Shown here in pieces: positions 10,674-20,049 of a stretch of DNA of 64,000 nt. The stretch spans positions 62,001-126,000 of the forward strand of contig DASVZA010000041.1 in assembly GCA_036391875.1 (NCBI GenBank), given 5' to 3'. Both the position numbers and the translations under genes were made by a program. Positions within the stretch are counted from its first letter, which is position 1. Every line of letters starts with the position of its first letter. The stretch is from Parasulfuritortus sp036391875 (lineage in GTDB: Bacteria; Pseudomonadota; Gammaproteobacteria; Burkholderiales; Thiobacillaceae). A model generated the notes under the pieces. It worked only from the letters and a program-made list of their open reading frames with translations. It was not told the DNA's origin and ran no database searches.

Positions 10674-12124
10674 TGGAGTTCTACTGGCTGCTCGGCATCC
10701 CCCTGACAGGCGGCGTCTTCCTGGCGCTGTGGGGCAACCGCGCCCGGGCGCCCGAACTCAACGCCGGCTTCAGCTTCCTGACCCTGCTGGCGGCGGCGGC
10801 GCTCACCGCCCGGGTGATCGAGCAGGGGCCGTTGGAGCTGAACGACGGCTGGTTCTTCGTCGACTCGTTCAACGTCTTCCTGGTCGCCCTGACCGCCTTC
10901 GTCGCCTTCACCACCGCGCTGTTCTCGCGTCCCTACATGCGCATCGAGCACGAGCACGGCCGGCTCAACGACGCCCGGCTGCGTCTCTACCACGCCAGCT
11001 ACCAGATCTTCATCGGCGCCATGCTGCTCGCCCTCACCACCAACAACATGGGCATCCTCTGGGTCTCGATGGAAGGCGCCACCCTGGCCACCGTGCTGCT
11101 GGTCTCGCTCTACCGCACCCCGGCGGCGCTGGAGGCGGCCTGGAAGTACTTCATCCTGTGCGGCGTCGGCATCGCCCAGGCCCTGTTCGGCACCATCCTG
11201 CTCTACTTCGCGGCCGAGAAGGTGCTCGGTGCCGGCGGCGACGCCCTGCTCTGGACTCACCTCGACGCGGTCAAGGCGCACCTGGAACCGACCGTGCTGC
11301 AGCTCGCCTTCGTCTTCCTGCTGGTCGGCTACGGCACCAAGGTCGGCCTGGCCCCGCTGCACAGCTGGCTACCCGACGCCCATGCCGAAGGCCCGACCCC
11401 GATCTCGGCCGTGCTCTCCGGCCTGCTGCTCAACGTCGCCCTCTACGCCGTGATGCGCAGCAAGGTGCTGGTCGACGGCGCCCTCGGCACCGACCTGGCC
11501 GGCAACCTGATGATGGGCTTCGGCCTGTTCTCAGTGGTGCTGGCCGCCTTCCTGATCAAGCGCCAGACCGACGTCAAGCGCATGTTCGCCTATTCCTCGA
11601 TCGAGCACATGGGCCTGGTCACCTTCGCCTTCGGCATGGGCGGCCCGGTCGCCAGCTTCGCCGGCCTCTTGCACATGACCATGCATTCGCTGACCAAGTC
11701 GGCCATCTTCTTCGCCGTTGGCCACGCCACCCAGAAGGCCGGCACCCAGCTCATGGACGGCATCCGCGGCCTGATCCGGACCAACCCGACCATCGGCTGG
11801 GGCCTGATGCTGGGCACCATCGCCATCCTCGGCGTGCCGCCGTTCGGCGTATTCGCCAGCGAGTTCCTGATCATCACCACCGCCATGCACGAGCACCCCT
11901 GGGCCACGCCCTTCCTGCTGATCGCCCTGGGCGTCGCCTTCGCCGCCATCTTCGGCAAGGTCCAGCCCATGGTCTTCGGCGAGACCGAGCTGCCCCGCCT
12001 GCCGCACCAGCCGGCCCTGGCCCCGGTCTTCCTGCATCTCGCCCTGGTCCTGATGCTGGGCCTGTTCATCCCGCCCTACCTGGCAGAGTGGTACCGCCAG
12101 GCCGCACACCTGCTTGGAGGCTGA
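10670..12124 (+). CDS. hyfF: Hydrogenase-4/Ehr-type antiporter-like subunit F
   Basis: Second antiporter-like subunit (484 residues, about 13-14 helices) of the HyfF/NuoM/N type. Motifs seen: the MGILWVSMEGATLATV segment with its membrane glutamate, GYGTKVGLAPLHSWLPDAHAEGPTPISAVLSG, and KRQTDVKRMFAYSSIEHMG with the conserved lysine, followed by the HMTMHSLTKSAIFF histidine/lysine pair. The ATG overlaps the hyfE stop (ATGA). With HyfB this gives the complex two candidate proton-pumping modules. Confidence 0.91.
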   Translation: MMEFYWLLGIPLTGGVFLALWGNRARAPELNAGFSFLTLLAAAALTARVIEQGPLELNDGWFFVDSFNVFLVALTAFVAFTTALFSRPYMRIEHEHGRLNDARLRLYHASYQIFIGAMLLALTTNNMGILWVSMEGATLATVLLVSLYRTPAALEAAWKYFILCGVGIAQALFGTILLYFAAEKVLGAGGDALLWTHLDAVKAHLEPTVLQLAFVFLLVGYGTKVGLAPLHSWLPDAHAEGPTPISAVLSGLLLNVALYAVMRSKVLVDGALGTDLAGNLMMGFGLFSVVLAAFLIKRQTDVKRMFAYSSIEHMGLVTFAFGMGGPVASFAGLLHMTMHSLTKSAIFFAVGHATQKAGTQLMDGIRGLIRTNPTIGWGLMLGTIAILGVPPFGVFASEFLIITTAMHEHPWATPFLLIALGVAFAAIFGKVQPMVFGETELPRLPHQPALAPVFLHLALVLMLGLFIPPYLAEWYRQAAHLLGG

Positions 12125-12125
12125 G

Positions 12126-13694
12126 ATGCGGATCGGCGACCGGGACTGGAACTTCGCTCCATACGGCAGGCATATCCGGCGTGGCGCACTGACTGCGGCC
12201 GAACTGCCCGAACTGGCGCGTGCCGTCAAGGAAACGGGCGGCCGGCTGGTCGCCCTGTGGGGCTCGGACGACCGCCACCTGCCTCTCCTCGCCCTTGATG
12301 GAAGACGGGACGGGGGAGAGGAGACCGGCTTCACCCTCCACGCCGTCTTCATGACCGCCGAAGGCCTGGCCTGGGCCCAGGCCGCGCTGCCGGCCGACCA
12401 GCCCGACTATCCCGACCTGGCGGCGACCTTCCCGCAGGCCGACCGCATGCAGCGTGCCACCTATGACCTGCTCGGCATCCGCGCCGTCGACGCGGTCGAC
12501 AGCCGCAAATGGCTGCGCCACGGTGCCTGGCCGGCGGACACGTTCCCGCTGCGCAAGGATTTCGCCGCCGCACCGACCCGCGAACCGGACGCCTACCCGA
12601 TCATCGCGGTCGAGGGCGAAGGCGTACACGAGATCGCGGTCGGCCCCATCCATGCCGGCACCATCGAGCCCGGCCATTTCCGCTTCTCGGTGATCGGCGA
12701 CCGGGTCCTGAAGCTGGGCGAACGGCTGGGCTACACCCACAAGGGCATCGAGAAGCGCTTCGAAGGCATGGACCTCGCCGACGGGGCGAAGCTGGCCGGC
12801 CGGGTTTCCGGCGACAGCCACAGCGCCTACGCCTGGGCCTATTGCATGGCCGTGGAGACTGCGACCGGCAGCGCCGTGCCGGACCGGGCGCTCTGGCTGC
12901 GTGCTCTATTCCTGGAGATCGAGCGGGTCGCCAATCACCTGGGCGACCTCGGCTACCTGGGCAACGACGCCGCGCTGTCGTTCGGCCTGGTGCAGTTCTG
13001 GCGCCTGAAGGAAGACTGGTTGCGGCTGTCGGCCCGGCTGTTCGGCCACCGCTACCTGTTCGACCGCATCGTGCCGGGCGGGGTGGCCGCCGACTTGAAC
13101 GACGCGAGCGAACTGCTGACCTTGGCCAACCGGCTGGAAGCCGAGATCCACGAGCTGAAGGAGATCTACGACGAGCACGCCGGCATCCAGGACCGCTTCG
13201 CCAACACCGGCATCGTCCGGCCCGACCTGGCCGCGCACCTGGGCCTGACCGGCCTGGCCGGGCGGGCCAGCGCCCAGGCCTGGGACGCCCGGGTCCAGTT
13301 CCCGCTGCCGCCCTACGACTCGCTCGACGTCGCCATGGCCAGCCACCGCCGGGGCGACGTGCTGGCCCGGGCCGAGGTGCGTTTCGCCGAACTGTTCGAA
13401 TCGCTGCGCCTGATCCGTGAAATCGCCCAGCGCCTGCCGGCCGGGCCGCTGCGCGCCGAGGTCGAGGCGGGCGGACGGGTCCGGGAAGGATTGGGCTGGG
13501 TCGAAGGCTGGCGCGGCGAGATCCTGGTCGCCGTGCGGATCGGCGCCGACGGCCGGCTCGACCGGGTCCATCCCCACGACCCGTCCTGGCAGAACTGGCC
13601 GCTGCTGGAAGTCGCCATCCTGAACAACATCGTGCCGGACTTCCCGCTCATCAACAAATCGTTCAACCTCAGCTATTCGGGGCAGGACCTGTAA
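12126..13694 (+). CDS. hyfG: Hydrogenase-4/Ehr-type large subunit G lacking Ni-Fe ligands
   Basis: The 522-residue protein joins an N-terminal NuoC-like 30-kDa part (YDLLGIRA near residue 115) to a NuoD/NiFe-hydrogenase large-subunit-like part (VGPIHAGTIEPGHFRF, YTHKGIEKRFEGM). The catalytic cysteines are absent. The expected RxCxxC is R226-V-S-G-D-S231, with both Cys replaced by Ser. The C-terminal DPCxxC position reads N-L-S-Y-S-G at about 514-519. It should not bind a Ni-Fe centre. GGAGG lies 5 bases before the ATG at 12126, one base after the hyfF stop. The annotation 'hydrogenase' would be misleading; it matches the energy-converting-hydrogenase-related (Ehr) type. Confidence 0.9.
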   Translation: MRIGDRDWNFAPYGRHIRRGALTAAELPELARAVKETGGRLVALWGSDDRHLPLLALDGRRDGGEETGFTLHAVFMTAEGLAWAQAALPADQPDYPDLAATFPQADRMQRATYDLLGIRAVDAVDSRKWLRHGAWPADTFPLRKDFAAAPTREPDAYPIIAVEGEGVHEIAVGPIHAGTIEPGHFRFSVIGDRVLKLGERLGYTHKGIEKRFEGMDLADGAKLAGRVSGDSHSAYAWAYCMAVETATGSAVPDRALWLRALFLEIERVANHLGDLGYLGNDAALSFGLVQFWRLKEDWLRLSARLFGHRYLFDRIVPGGVAADLNDASELLTLANRLEAEIHELKEIYDEHAGIQDRFANTGIVRPDLAAHLGLTGLAGRASAQAWDARVQFPLPPYDSLDVAMASHRRGDVLARAEVRFAELFESLRLIREIAQRLPAGPLRAEVEAGGRVREGLGWVEGWRGEILVAVRIGADGRLDRVHPHDPSWQNWPLLEVAILNNIVPDFPLINKSFNLSYSGQDL

Positions 13695-13696
13695 CC

Positions 13697-14212
13697 ATGG
13701 CCTTTCGCTTGATCCTGAAGAAGATCGCCAAGACCGGCCGGGTGTCTGAGCCGCTGCCGGCGGCCGACCCCGCCCTGCTCAGCCATGAGCAGGAACTGCA
13801 CGAAGCAATCCTCAAGGTGTTCGGCCAGGCGGTGGCCATCCGCCATGTCGACGCCGGCTCCTGCAACGGCTGCGAACTGGAGATCCACGCTCTGGGCGGT
13901 CCCCACTACAACATCGAGGGCGCCGGCATCAAGTTCGCCGCCAGCCCGCGCCACGCCGATCTATTGCTGGTGACCGGGCCGGTCTCCCGCCATCTGGAGA
14001 CCGCGCTCCGGCGCACCTACGACGCCATGCCGGAACCGAAGTGGGTGGTCGCCGTGGGCGACTGCGGCTGCACCGGCGGCATCTTCGGCGAAAGCTACGC
14101 CGCCTGCGGCAAAGTGGCCAACGTCATCCCGGTCGACGTCGAGGTTCCCGGCTGCCCGCCGACCCCGACCGCACTGCTGCAAGGCATCCTGGCCGCCGTC
14201 GGCCGCCGCTGA
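13697..14212 (+). CDS. hyfI: Hydrogenase-4/Ehr-type small subunit I (NuoB-like)
   Basis: A 171-residue NuoB/HyfI homologue that should hold one 4Fe-4S cluster. The ligand pattern is complete: SCNGCELEIHA (C56, C59), GDCGCTGG (C123 or C125) and PGCPPTP (C153). It begins 2 bases after hyfG and is the last gene of the operon. No HyfA/HyfH ferredoxin-like subunit is encoded nearby, so the electron donor is not evident from the locus. Confidence 0.92.
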   Translation: MAFRLILKKIAKTGRVSEPLPAADPALLSHEQELHEAILKVFGQAVAIRHVDAGSCNGCELEIHALGGPHYNIEGAGIKFAASPRHADLLLVTGPVSRHLETALRRTYDAMPEPKWVVAVGDCGCTGGIFGESYAACGKVANVIPVDVEVPGCPPTPTALLQGILAAVGRR

Positions 14213-14293
14213 TCGCCTGCTCCGGTATTTTCGTCCTGCCCGGGACGCCGGTTGCGATTGAAATATGGATATCCACATCCTCTAGGCCTTAAA

Positions 14294-16882
14294 ATGCGCG
14301 CATTCCGCGAGGTCCCGATCGTGACAAGAACAAAATCCCTGCAAGGTTTCATCCTTTCCGCTTCCGTACTGACATCCGTGCTGTTTTTCGGCGGCAGCTA
14401 TTGGCTATTCAACCAGATCGAACAGAACGCCCTGCGCAAGACGGCCATGGAGGAATCCGGCGCCCTGGCCCGGATGGCCTTCCAGTCCATGAGCCAGGTC
14501 ATGTTCGCCGGCTGGGACCGGCAACAGCTGCTGGACTTCGCCGCCGCCACCCGAAAATCGCTAGCCGGCTCGCGTTCCAGCATCACCCTGTACCGGGGCG
14601 AGGTGGTGTCGCAACGCTTCGGCGCCCTCGACCAGCCACCTGCCGACGCGCTGATCCAGGCCGCCCTGGCCCGGGGCTCGGTCGGCCAGGCGGTGGAGTC
14701 GGGCGACGTGGCCCGCTACGTGTTCCCACTCAAGGCCGAGGCCCACTGCCTGCAATGCCACCAGAACGCCAGGATCGGCGACGTCCTGGGCGCCATCGAC
14801 GTGCGCCAGGACATGGCCGACTCCATCTCGACCGCGCGCCGCGAATTCCTCCAGAAGCTGCTCTGGCTCGCCCCGGTGCCCTTCCTGGCTGCACTACTGG
14901 TGGTACTCCGGATCAATGTCCGCATCCGGCGCTCGGTCGACGCATTGAAAGGCCGGGTCGAGCGTATCTCTCGGGTCGACGACCTGCGCCAGTTCGCTTC
15001 CGACGAAGGCAGCCTCGGCTTCCGCGAACTGGACGAAGTGTTCGAGCAGATCGGCCATGTCGCCCGGCGCCTGCGCACCCTGGCCGTGGATAAGGACCTG
15101 CTGGAGTTCGAAATCCGCCTGATGGAAAAATTCATCATCACCTCGGACGTGGTCAAGGACTGGCACGAATACGTCAAGGAACTGCTGATCGAGATCAACG
15201 GCGTGATGCAGACCTATGCCCTGTTCTGCATCTTCAAGGTCGAAGACGAACTGTTCAACCTGGACATCTTCTGGCTCGGCCAGCCGAGCGAGGAACAGCG
15301 CCGGAAGATGGAGGAACGGGTCCGCGACAGCTTCAATTCCAACCCCTATTTCCGGGGCGTGAGCGAGATCACGATCAACCACACCGTCGCCGACCCGTCC
15401 CGCACCATGCCCGAGTCCTCTGCCCGGGACATGGAAGTGCAGACCAAGTCGCTGCTGGTCGAGGCGCCCAAGATCGGCGGCATCGTCGGCATCGGCGTGC
15501 AGGCCAACGAGCTGACCGACACGACCCGCACCCTGGTGATGGACAGCGTCCTCTCCACCCTGCTCAACGTGGTCGGCTCGGTCAAGGCCATCCACAAATA
15601 CACCAAGGACCTGGAGTACTACGCCACCCGCGACCCGCTGACCAACCTGTACAACCAGCGCGTGTTCTGGGAACTGCTCGAATACGAGATCGGCCGCGCC
15701 TGCCGGCACGAACAGCGTTTCGCCCTGCTGGTCATCGACCTGGACAACTTCAAGTCGATCAACGACACCTACGGCCATCACGTCGGCGACCAGTTCCTGC
15801 AGGAGTTCGCCACCACTCTGCGCCAGGCCCTCCGGCTCGAGGACGTGGTCTGCCGCTACGGCGGCGACGAATTCGTCGTCATCCTGCCCGAGTTGGCCGA
15901 CGACGACGCCTACGCCGCCGCCCAGCGCGTGGTCGACGCCGCTTCCGACGTGTTCGCCATCGCCCCCGACGGCGGCCGGGCCAAGGCCTCGGTTTCGGTC
16001 GGTCTGGCGATCTATCCGGACCACGCCGACAACAGGAAGGACTTGTTCCTGCTGGCCGACAACATGATGTACAAGGCCAAGGCCCAAGGCAAAAACCGCG
16101 CCGTTCAACCCAACGATGCCGACGTGGCCGATGCCTTCCGGCGCATCGGCGAAAAGAGCCAGCTCGTTCTCCAGGCGCTGGAACAGAAGAGCGTGCAACC
16201 GTATTTCCAGCCCATCATGCATACCGGCAGCCGCATGGTGGAAGCGGTCGAGGTGCTGTCACGCATCCAGACTGAACGTGGACTGTTCGAGGCCGGCGAG
16301 TTCATCGAACTGGCGGAAAAGATGGGCGTGATCCACAAGCTCGACTATCTGGTCATGGACAAGGCGCTCGCCCACGTGGTGCAAACCGGTTACCGGGGGC
16401 TGATCTTCTTCAACCTGTCGCCGCGCGCCATGGTGCTCAACGAGTTCCTGCCCAGGGTCAAGGCGATCATCGAGCAGCACGGCATCGACCCCGGCCGCAT
16501 CGTGTTCGAAATCACCGAGCGGGAAACCATCAAGAGCATCTCCCTGCTGACCAAGTTCGTCTCCTCGCTGAAGCTGGACGGCTTCCAACTGGCAGTGGAC
16601 GATTTCGGCTCGGGCTTCTCCTCCTACCACTACCTCAAGCATTTCCCCATCGACTTCATCAAGATCGAAGGCGAGTTCGTCCTCAACGTCTGCCGCAACG
16701 AAACCGACTCCGCCTTTGTGCGCAGCATCGCCACCCTGGCCAAGGAACTCGGCATCCGCACCATCGCCGAGTACGTCGAGGACGAGGAGGTGCTGGAACA
16801 GATCCTGGCCGCCGGCGTAGACTTCGCCCAAGGCTGGCATGTCGGCAAGCCCCAGCCGACGCTCGACTTCCCATCGGCATAG
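14294..16882 (+). CDS. Membrane GGDEF-EAL protein with periplasmic c-haem motif
   Basis: Likely makes and/or degrades cyclic di-GMP in response to a periplasmic redox or ligand signal. Order: TM helix (about residues 12-35); periplasmic DUF3365/Tll0287-like domain with a single haem motif CLQCH at 152-156; second TM (about 193-213) with a HAMP-like stretch; an unassigned middle domain (about 265-430); GGDEF at 523-527 with an intact RxxD inhibitory site five residues before it; then EAL with EVLSR at 653-657, DDFGSG and other metal residues kept. Both active sites look functional. The start is uncertain: ATG 14294 is used, but GTG 14321 (GAGG 8 bases upstream) is nearly as good. Confidence 0.85.
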   Translation: MRAFREVPIVTRTKSLQGFILSASVLTSVLFFGGSYWLFNQIEQNALRKTAMEESGALARMAFQSMSQVMFAGWDRQQLLDFAAATRKSLAGSRSSITLYRGEVVSQRFGALDQPPADALIQAALARGSVGQAVESGDVARYVFPLKAEAHCLQCHQNARIGDVLGAIDVRQDMADSISTARREFLQKLLWLAPVPFLAALLVVLRINVRIRRSVDALKGRVERISRVDDLRQFASDEGSLGFRELDEVFEQIGHVARRLRTLAVDKDLLEFEIRLMEKFIITSDVVKDWHEYVKELLIEINGVMQTYALFCIFKVEDELFNLDIFWLGQPSEEQRRKMEERVRDSFNSNPYFRGVSEITINHTVADPSRTMPESSARDMEVQTKSLLVEAPKIGGIVGIGVQANELTDTTRTLVMDSVLSTLLNVVGSVKAIHKYTKDLEYYATRDPLTNLYNQRVFWELLEYEIGRACRHEQRFALLVIDLDNFKSINDTYGHHVGDQFLQEFATTLRQALRLEDVVCRYGGDEFVVILPELADDDAYAAAQRVVDAASDVFAIAPDGGRAKASVSVGLAIYPDHADNRKDLFLLADNMMYKAKAQGKNRAVQPNDADVADAFRRIGEKSQLVLQALEQKSVQPYFQPIMHTGSRMVEAVEVLSRIQTERGLFEAGEFIELAEKMGVIHKLDYLVMDKALAHVVQTGYRGLIFFNLSPRAMVLNEFLPRVKAIIEQHGIDPGRIVFEITERETIKSISLLTKFVSSLKLDGFQLAVDDFGSGFSSYHYLKHFPIDFIKIEGEFVLNVCRNETDSAFVRSIATLAKELGIRTIAEYVEDEEVLEQILAAGVDFAQGWHVGKPQPTLDFPSA

Positions 16883-16918
16883 ACGCCCGCGACACGGACA
16901 CCGGGGACACCCACGCGC

Positions 16919-17722
16919 ATGAACATGCCTTACCCCTTCCATCGTTTCCTGCTGCGCTACGGAATGGCCGGCCTGCCTCCCAACGCCTCGGACAAGGCGC
17001 ATCGTTGGGAGGCCAGGCTCAACTGGCCGCTGTTCGCCGCGCTCTGCCTGGCCATCCCCGCCTTCTATATCGAGCTTTCGGCGGCCGACCCGCGCCTGCT
17101 GCGGCTAGGCGAGGTGTTCGTGTTCGTCATCGCCGCCTCCTTCGCCACCCATCTGGCCGTGATGATGTCGCTGGCCCCGCGCCGCCTGGAATATCTGAAC
17201 CGAAACTGGATGCACCTGCTGATCGTGGCAGGCGCCGCGCTCAACCTGGTGCAGATGGGCCACCCGGTGAACTGGCAGGACTGGGCCCTGCGCCTGGTCT
17301 GGCAAGGCACCGCCTTCATCCGTCTGACCGGCTTCCTGACCGGCCTGATGCGCCCCGGCAGCCTCGGCAGCATCCTGTTGCTGGCGGTCGTCACCCTGGC
17401 CGCGGCCGGCGCCGGCTTCTACTGGCTGGAACCGACCGTGCAGACCTACCCGGAGGGGCTCTGGCTGGCCTTCGTCAGCGCCGCCACCGTCGGCTACGGC
17501 GACTTCCTGCCGACCACCCCGGCCTCCCGGATCTTCGCGGTGTTCATCGTCGTCCTCGGCTATGCGGTGCTGTCCATGGTGACGGCGAGCATTGCCGCGC
17601 TGTTCATCGGCGAGGAGGAAAAGGAACTGCGCCGGCAGATGCATCGGGACATCAAGGCCTTGCGGGTGGAAGTGGCCGAACTCAGGCAGTCGCTGGAATC
17701 GCAACGCTCGCCCGAGAAATGA
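16919..17722 (+). CDS. Potassium channel, voltage-gated-like architecture
   Basis: A 267-residue membrane protein with about 6 helices. A canonical selectivity filter TVGYGD (190-195) lies between the last two helices, and a cytoplasmic helical, charged tail (about 228-267, coiled-coil-like) follows. The fourth helix region (about 124-146) has three Arg/Lys at irregular spacing, so classical voltage sensing is uncertain. It begins 37 bases after the GGDEF-EAL gene on the same strand, hinting at co-transcription. The family function is K+ conductance across the inner membrane; the gating stimulus is unknown. Confidence 0.85.
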   Translation: MNMPYPFHRFLLRYGMAGLPPNASDKAHRWEARLNWPLFAALCLAIPAFYIELSAADPRLLRLGEVFVFVIAASFATHLAVMMSLAPRRLEYLNRNWMHLLIVAGAALNLVQMGHPVNWQDWALRLVWQGTAFIRLTGFLTGLMRPGSLGSILLLAVVTLAAAGAGFYWLEPTVQTYPEGLWLAFVSAATVGYGDFLPTTPASRIFAVFIVVLGYAVLSMVTASIAALFIGEEEKELRRQMHRDIKALRVEVAELRQSLESQRSPEK

Positions 17723-17838
17723 GCCGTCCGGCCTGCGGCGGACCGGTTCGTTAAAGTTTTCTTACCGCCTGCCGTTATGCAGTTGCCGCCCAAGCGGCGC
17801 CATATAGCAAATATCAAATCAATAAATAGGAGATTTAC

Positions 17839-18288
17839 ATGCGTCAAGCCCTTGCCCGCGCCTTGCCCCTGATCGCTTTCTTCCTGACCGCCGCTCCCGC
17901 CGCCATGGCCGCCGAGGAACTGCCCATGAGTATTCCGGGCGGTACCTATGTGACCGAAGCGAAAGCCAAGGAACTGTTCGACAAGGGCACCCTGTTCGTC
18001 GACGCCCGCGTCGCCGCCGAGTATGCCGACGAACACGTCAAAGGCGCGATCAACGTCGTCTACAAGGAAACCCACCCCAAGGAATCCAAGACCGCTCCGA
18101 GCGACTCCTTCGACCTGTCCAAGCTGCCGGCCGACAAGGCCAAGCCCATGGTCTTCTACTGCAACGGCTCGCCCTGCTGGAAGGGCTACAAGGCGGCCGC
18201 CGCCGCCATCAAGGCCGGTTACAAGCACGTCTACTGGATGCGCGAAGGCATGCCCGGCTGGAAGGCCAAAGGCTATCCCGCCGAGTAA
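17839..18288 (+). CDS. Periplasmic rhodanese-like protein
   Basis: A 149-residue single-domain rhodanese with a clear Sec signal peptide (cleavage near AMA-AEE, residue 24-25). The active loop is YCNGSPCWKG, with catalytic Cys108 and a second Cys113, and DARVAAEYADEHVKGAINV is the conserved domain segment. Likely a periplasmic sulfurtransferase or sulfur carrier, in line with sulfur-compound metabolism. A GGAG ribosome binding site lies ahead of the ATG. It stands between the K+ channel and chemoreceptor genes. Confidence 0.87.
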   Translation: MRQALARALPLIAFFLTAAPAAMAAEELPMSIPGGTYVTEAKAKELFDKGTLFVDARVAAEYADEHVKGAINVVYKETHPKESKTAPSDSFDLSKLPADKAKPMVFYCNGSPCWKGYKAAAAAIKAGYKHVYWMREGMPGWKAKGYPAE

Positions 18289-18328
18289 TCGGGCCTGAGA
18301 CCACGCTGAGCAACTGCTAGGAGACGTT

Positions 18329-19951
18329 ATGAAGTTGACCCTGCGCGCCATGCTGATCACCCTCGGCCTCTTGTCCCTGATCTCGGCGCTGATCCTGGGT
18401 GGCATGGCGATTTATGCCGCCCGGAGCGACGCCAAACACCTCAATCAGGTCTACGAGGGTGCCGTCACCCCCATGGCCCTGCTCGAGGCGGTCTCGGCCG
18501 ACGTCAAGGAAATACGCTTCCGCATGGCGGGCGTGGTCCTCGGGCAGTTGCCCACCGTGGGCTCCGCCAATCACATCAAGGAGATGCAGCAGACGCTGCC
18601 CGCGGAGTGGACCCGGTTCCGCGATGCGGCCCTCAACCAGCCCCTGCCCGACGAACAGCGCAAGCAGATCGAGAAGATCGACAAGGGCATGGCCACGCTG
18701 AGCGACGTCATGAACAAGCTGCTGACTGCCTACAACGGTGACGACATGAACACCGTACGCAGCATCCTAGAAGACCAGTGGCCACTGGTCCATTCCAGCG
18801 TCATCAAGCCGCTGGAGAAACTGGTTCCCTATTATCAGCAGACGGCCCAGGACCGCTACGACCGGTCCAGCCACGAAGCCCAGCGGCTGACCGGCATCGT
18901 CGCCGTGCTGCTGGTGCTGATCGCCGTCTTGCTGTCCGCGACCGGCCTCTTCCTGACCCGGCGCCTGGTCGGCCAGATCAACAACGCCCAGAACGCCGTC
19001 TCCTCGGTCGCCAACCTGGACCTGACCCAGGAGATCATCGTCAAGGGCAACGACGAAGTCGCCCAGCTGCTGGGTGAACTGACCGCCATGCGCAACCACC
19101 TGCGCGAAGTCGTGACCCGGGTCCGCGAGGACGCCGGCGAACTGGGCGGCATGGCCGGCGAACTGGCCACTTCCAGCCGCGACGTGGCCGGCGCCAGCAC
19201 CGACCAGTCCGAATCCGCCTCCGGCATGGCCGCCTCGGTCGAACAGCTGTCCGTGTCGGTCGACCAGGTCAAGGACCACGCCACCGTCTCCCACGACCTG
19301 GCCCAGCGTTCCGGCGAAGCCTCGGCCGAAGGCCGGCGCATCATCGCCCTGGCCGCCAGCGAGATGGCGGCCATCGCCGAGAATGCCCGGCAATCCTCCA
19401 CCACCATCGCCGAACTGGGCGCCCTGTCGGCCGAGATCACCGGCATCGTCGGCGTCATCAACGACATCGCCGAGCAGACCAACCTGCTGGCGCTCAACGC
19501 CGCCATCGAGGCGGCGCGGGCCGGCGAACAGGGTCGCGGCTTCGCCGTGGTGGCCGACGAAGTGCGCAAGCTGGCCGAACGGACCGCCTCGTCCACCCAG
19601 CAGATCGGCGACATGATCGAGCGGATCCAGGGTGGCACCCAACGGGCCGTCGAGTCCATGGAAGCGGGCGTGACCCGCGCCAACGCAGGCGAAACCCTGG
19701 CCAAGCAGGCCGGCGAATCGATCGCCGAGATCGAAGCCCGGGTCGGCGAGGTGATGCGAGCGGTCGACGACATCCACTCTGCCATCTCCGAACAGAGCGC
19801 GGCTGCACGCGAGGTCGCCGCCCGGGTGGAGCGCATCGCCCAGATGGCCGAGAGCAACTCCAGCGCCAGCCAGCAGACCAGCCAGACCGCCGAAAACGTG
19901 TCGCGCATGGCCAACGGCCTGAACGAGCTGGTGGCCGGCTTCCGGGTCTGA
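18329..19951 (+). CDS. Methyl-accepting chemotaxis protein
   Basis: A 540-residue transmembrane chemoreceptor: TM1 at about 8-30, a four-helix-bundle-type periplasmic sensor (about 35-190), TM2 (about 190-212) followed by HAMP, then the cytoplasmic signalling hairpin with the tip IAEQTNLLALNAAIEAARAGEQGRGFAVVADEVRKLAERT split across about 385-425. No CheB/CheR docking pentapeptide is seen at the C-terminus. The signal is unknown. GGAGA precedes the ATG, and a terminator follows closely. Confidence 0.93.
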   Translation: MKLTLRAMLITLGLLSLISALILGGMAIYAARSDAKHLNQVYEGAVTPMALLEAVSADVKEIRFRMAGVVLGQLPTVGSANHIKEMQQTLPAEWTRFRDAALNQPLPDEQRKQIEKIDKGMATLSDVMNKLLTAYNGDDMNTVRSILEDQWPLVHSSVIKPLEKLVPYYQQTAQDRYDRSSHEAQRLTGIVAVLLVLIAVLLSATGLFLTRRLVGQINNAQNAVSSVANLDLTQEIIVKGNDEVAQLLGELTAMRNHLREVVTRVREDAGELGGMAGELATSSRDVAGASTDQSESASGMAASVEQLSVSVDQVKDHATVSHDLAQRSGEASAEGRRIIALAASEMAAIAENARQSSTTIAELGALSAEITGIVGVINDIAEQTNLLALNAAIEAARAGEQGRGFAVVADEVRKLAERTASSTQQIGDMIERIQGGTQRAVESMEAGVTRANAGETLAKQAGESIAEIEARVGEVMRAVDDIHSAISEQSAAAREVAARVERIAQMAESNSSASQQTSQTAENVSRMANGLNELVAGFRV

Positions 19952-19955
19952 AACG

Positions 19956-19975
19956 GCGGCCAACGCCGCGGTTTT
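19956..19975 (+). terminator. Probable terminator after the chemoreceptor gene
   Basis: Stem GCGGC/GCCGC with a CAAC loop followed by GGTTTT, 5 bases after the stop codon. Confidence 0.5.
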
Positions 19976-19995
19976 GCGGAGTATTTCCCAGGAAA

Positions 19996-20041
19996 GCCCG
20001 GGGCGCGGTAAAATCGCGCCTCTGATTTTTCCGGGCTTTTT
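19996..20041 (+). promoter_or_regulatory. Promoter and nested stem-loop ahead of glyA
   Basis: A TAAAAT -10-like hexamer (20009-20014) lies in the loop of a perfect GGCGCG/CGCGCC repeat. That repeat is enclosed by GCCCGG (19996-20001) and CCGGGC (20031-20036), then TTTTT, ending 9 bases before the glyA ATG. The outer hairpin could terminate upstream transcription or form a glyA leader element. A good -35 is not evident. Confidence 0.45.
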
Positions 20042-20049
20042 ACACCACC

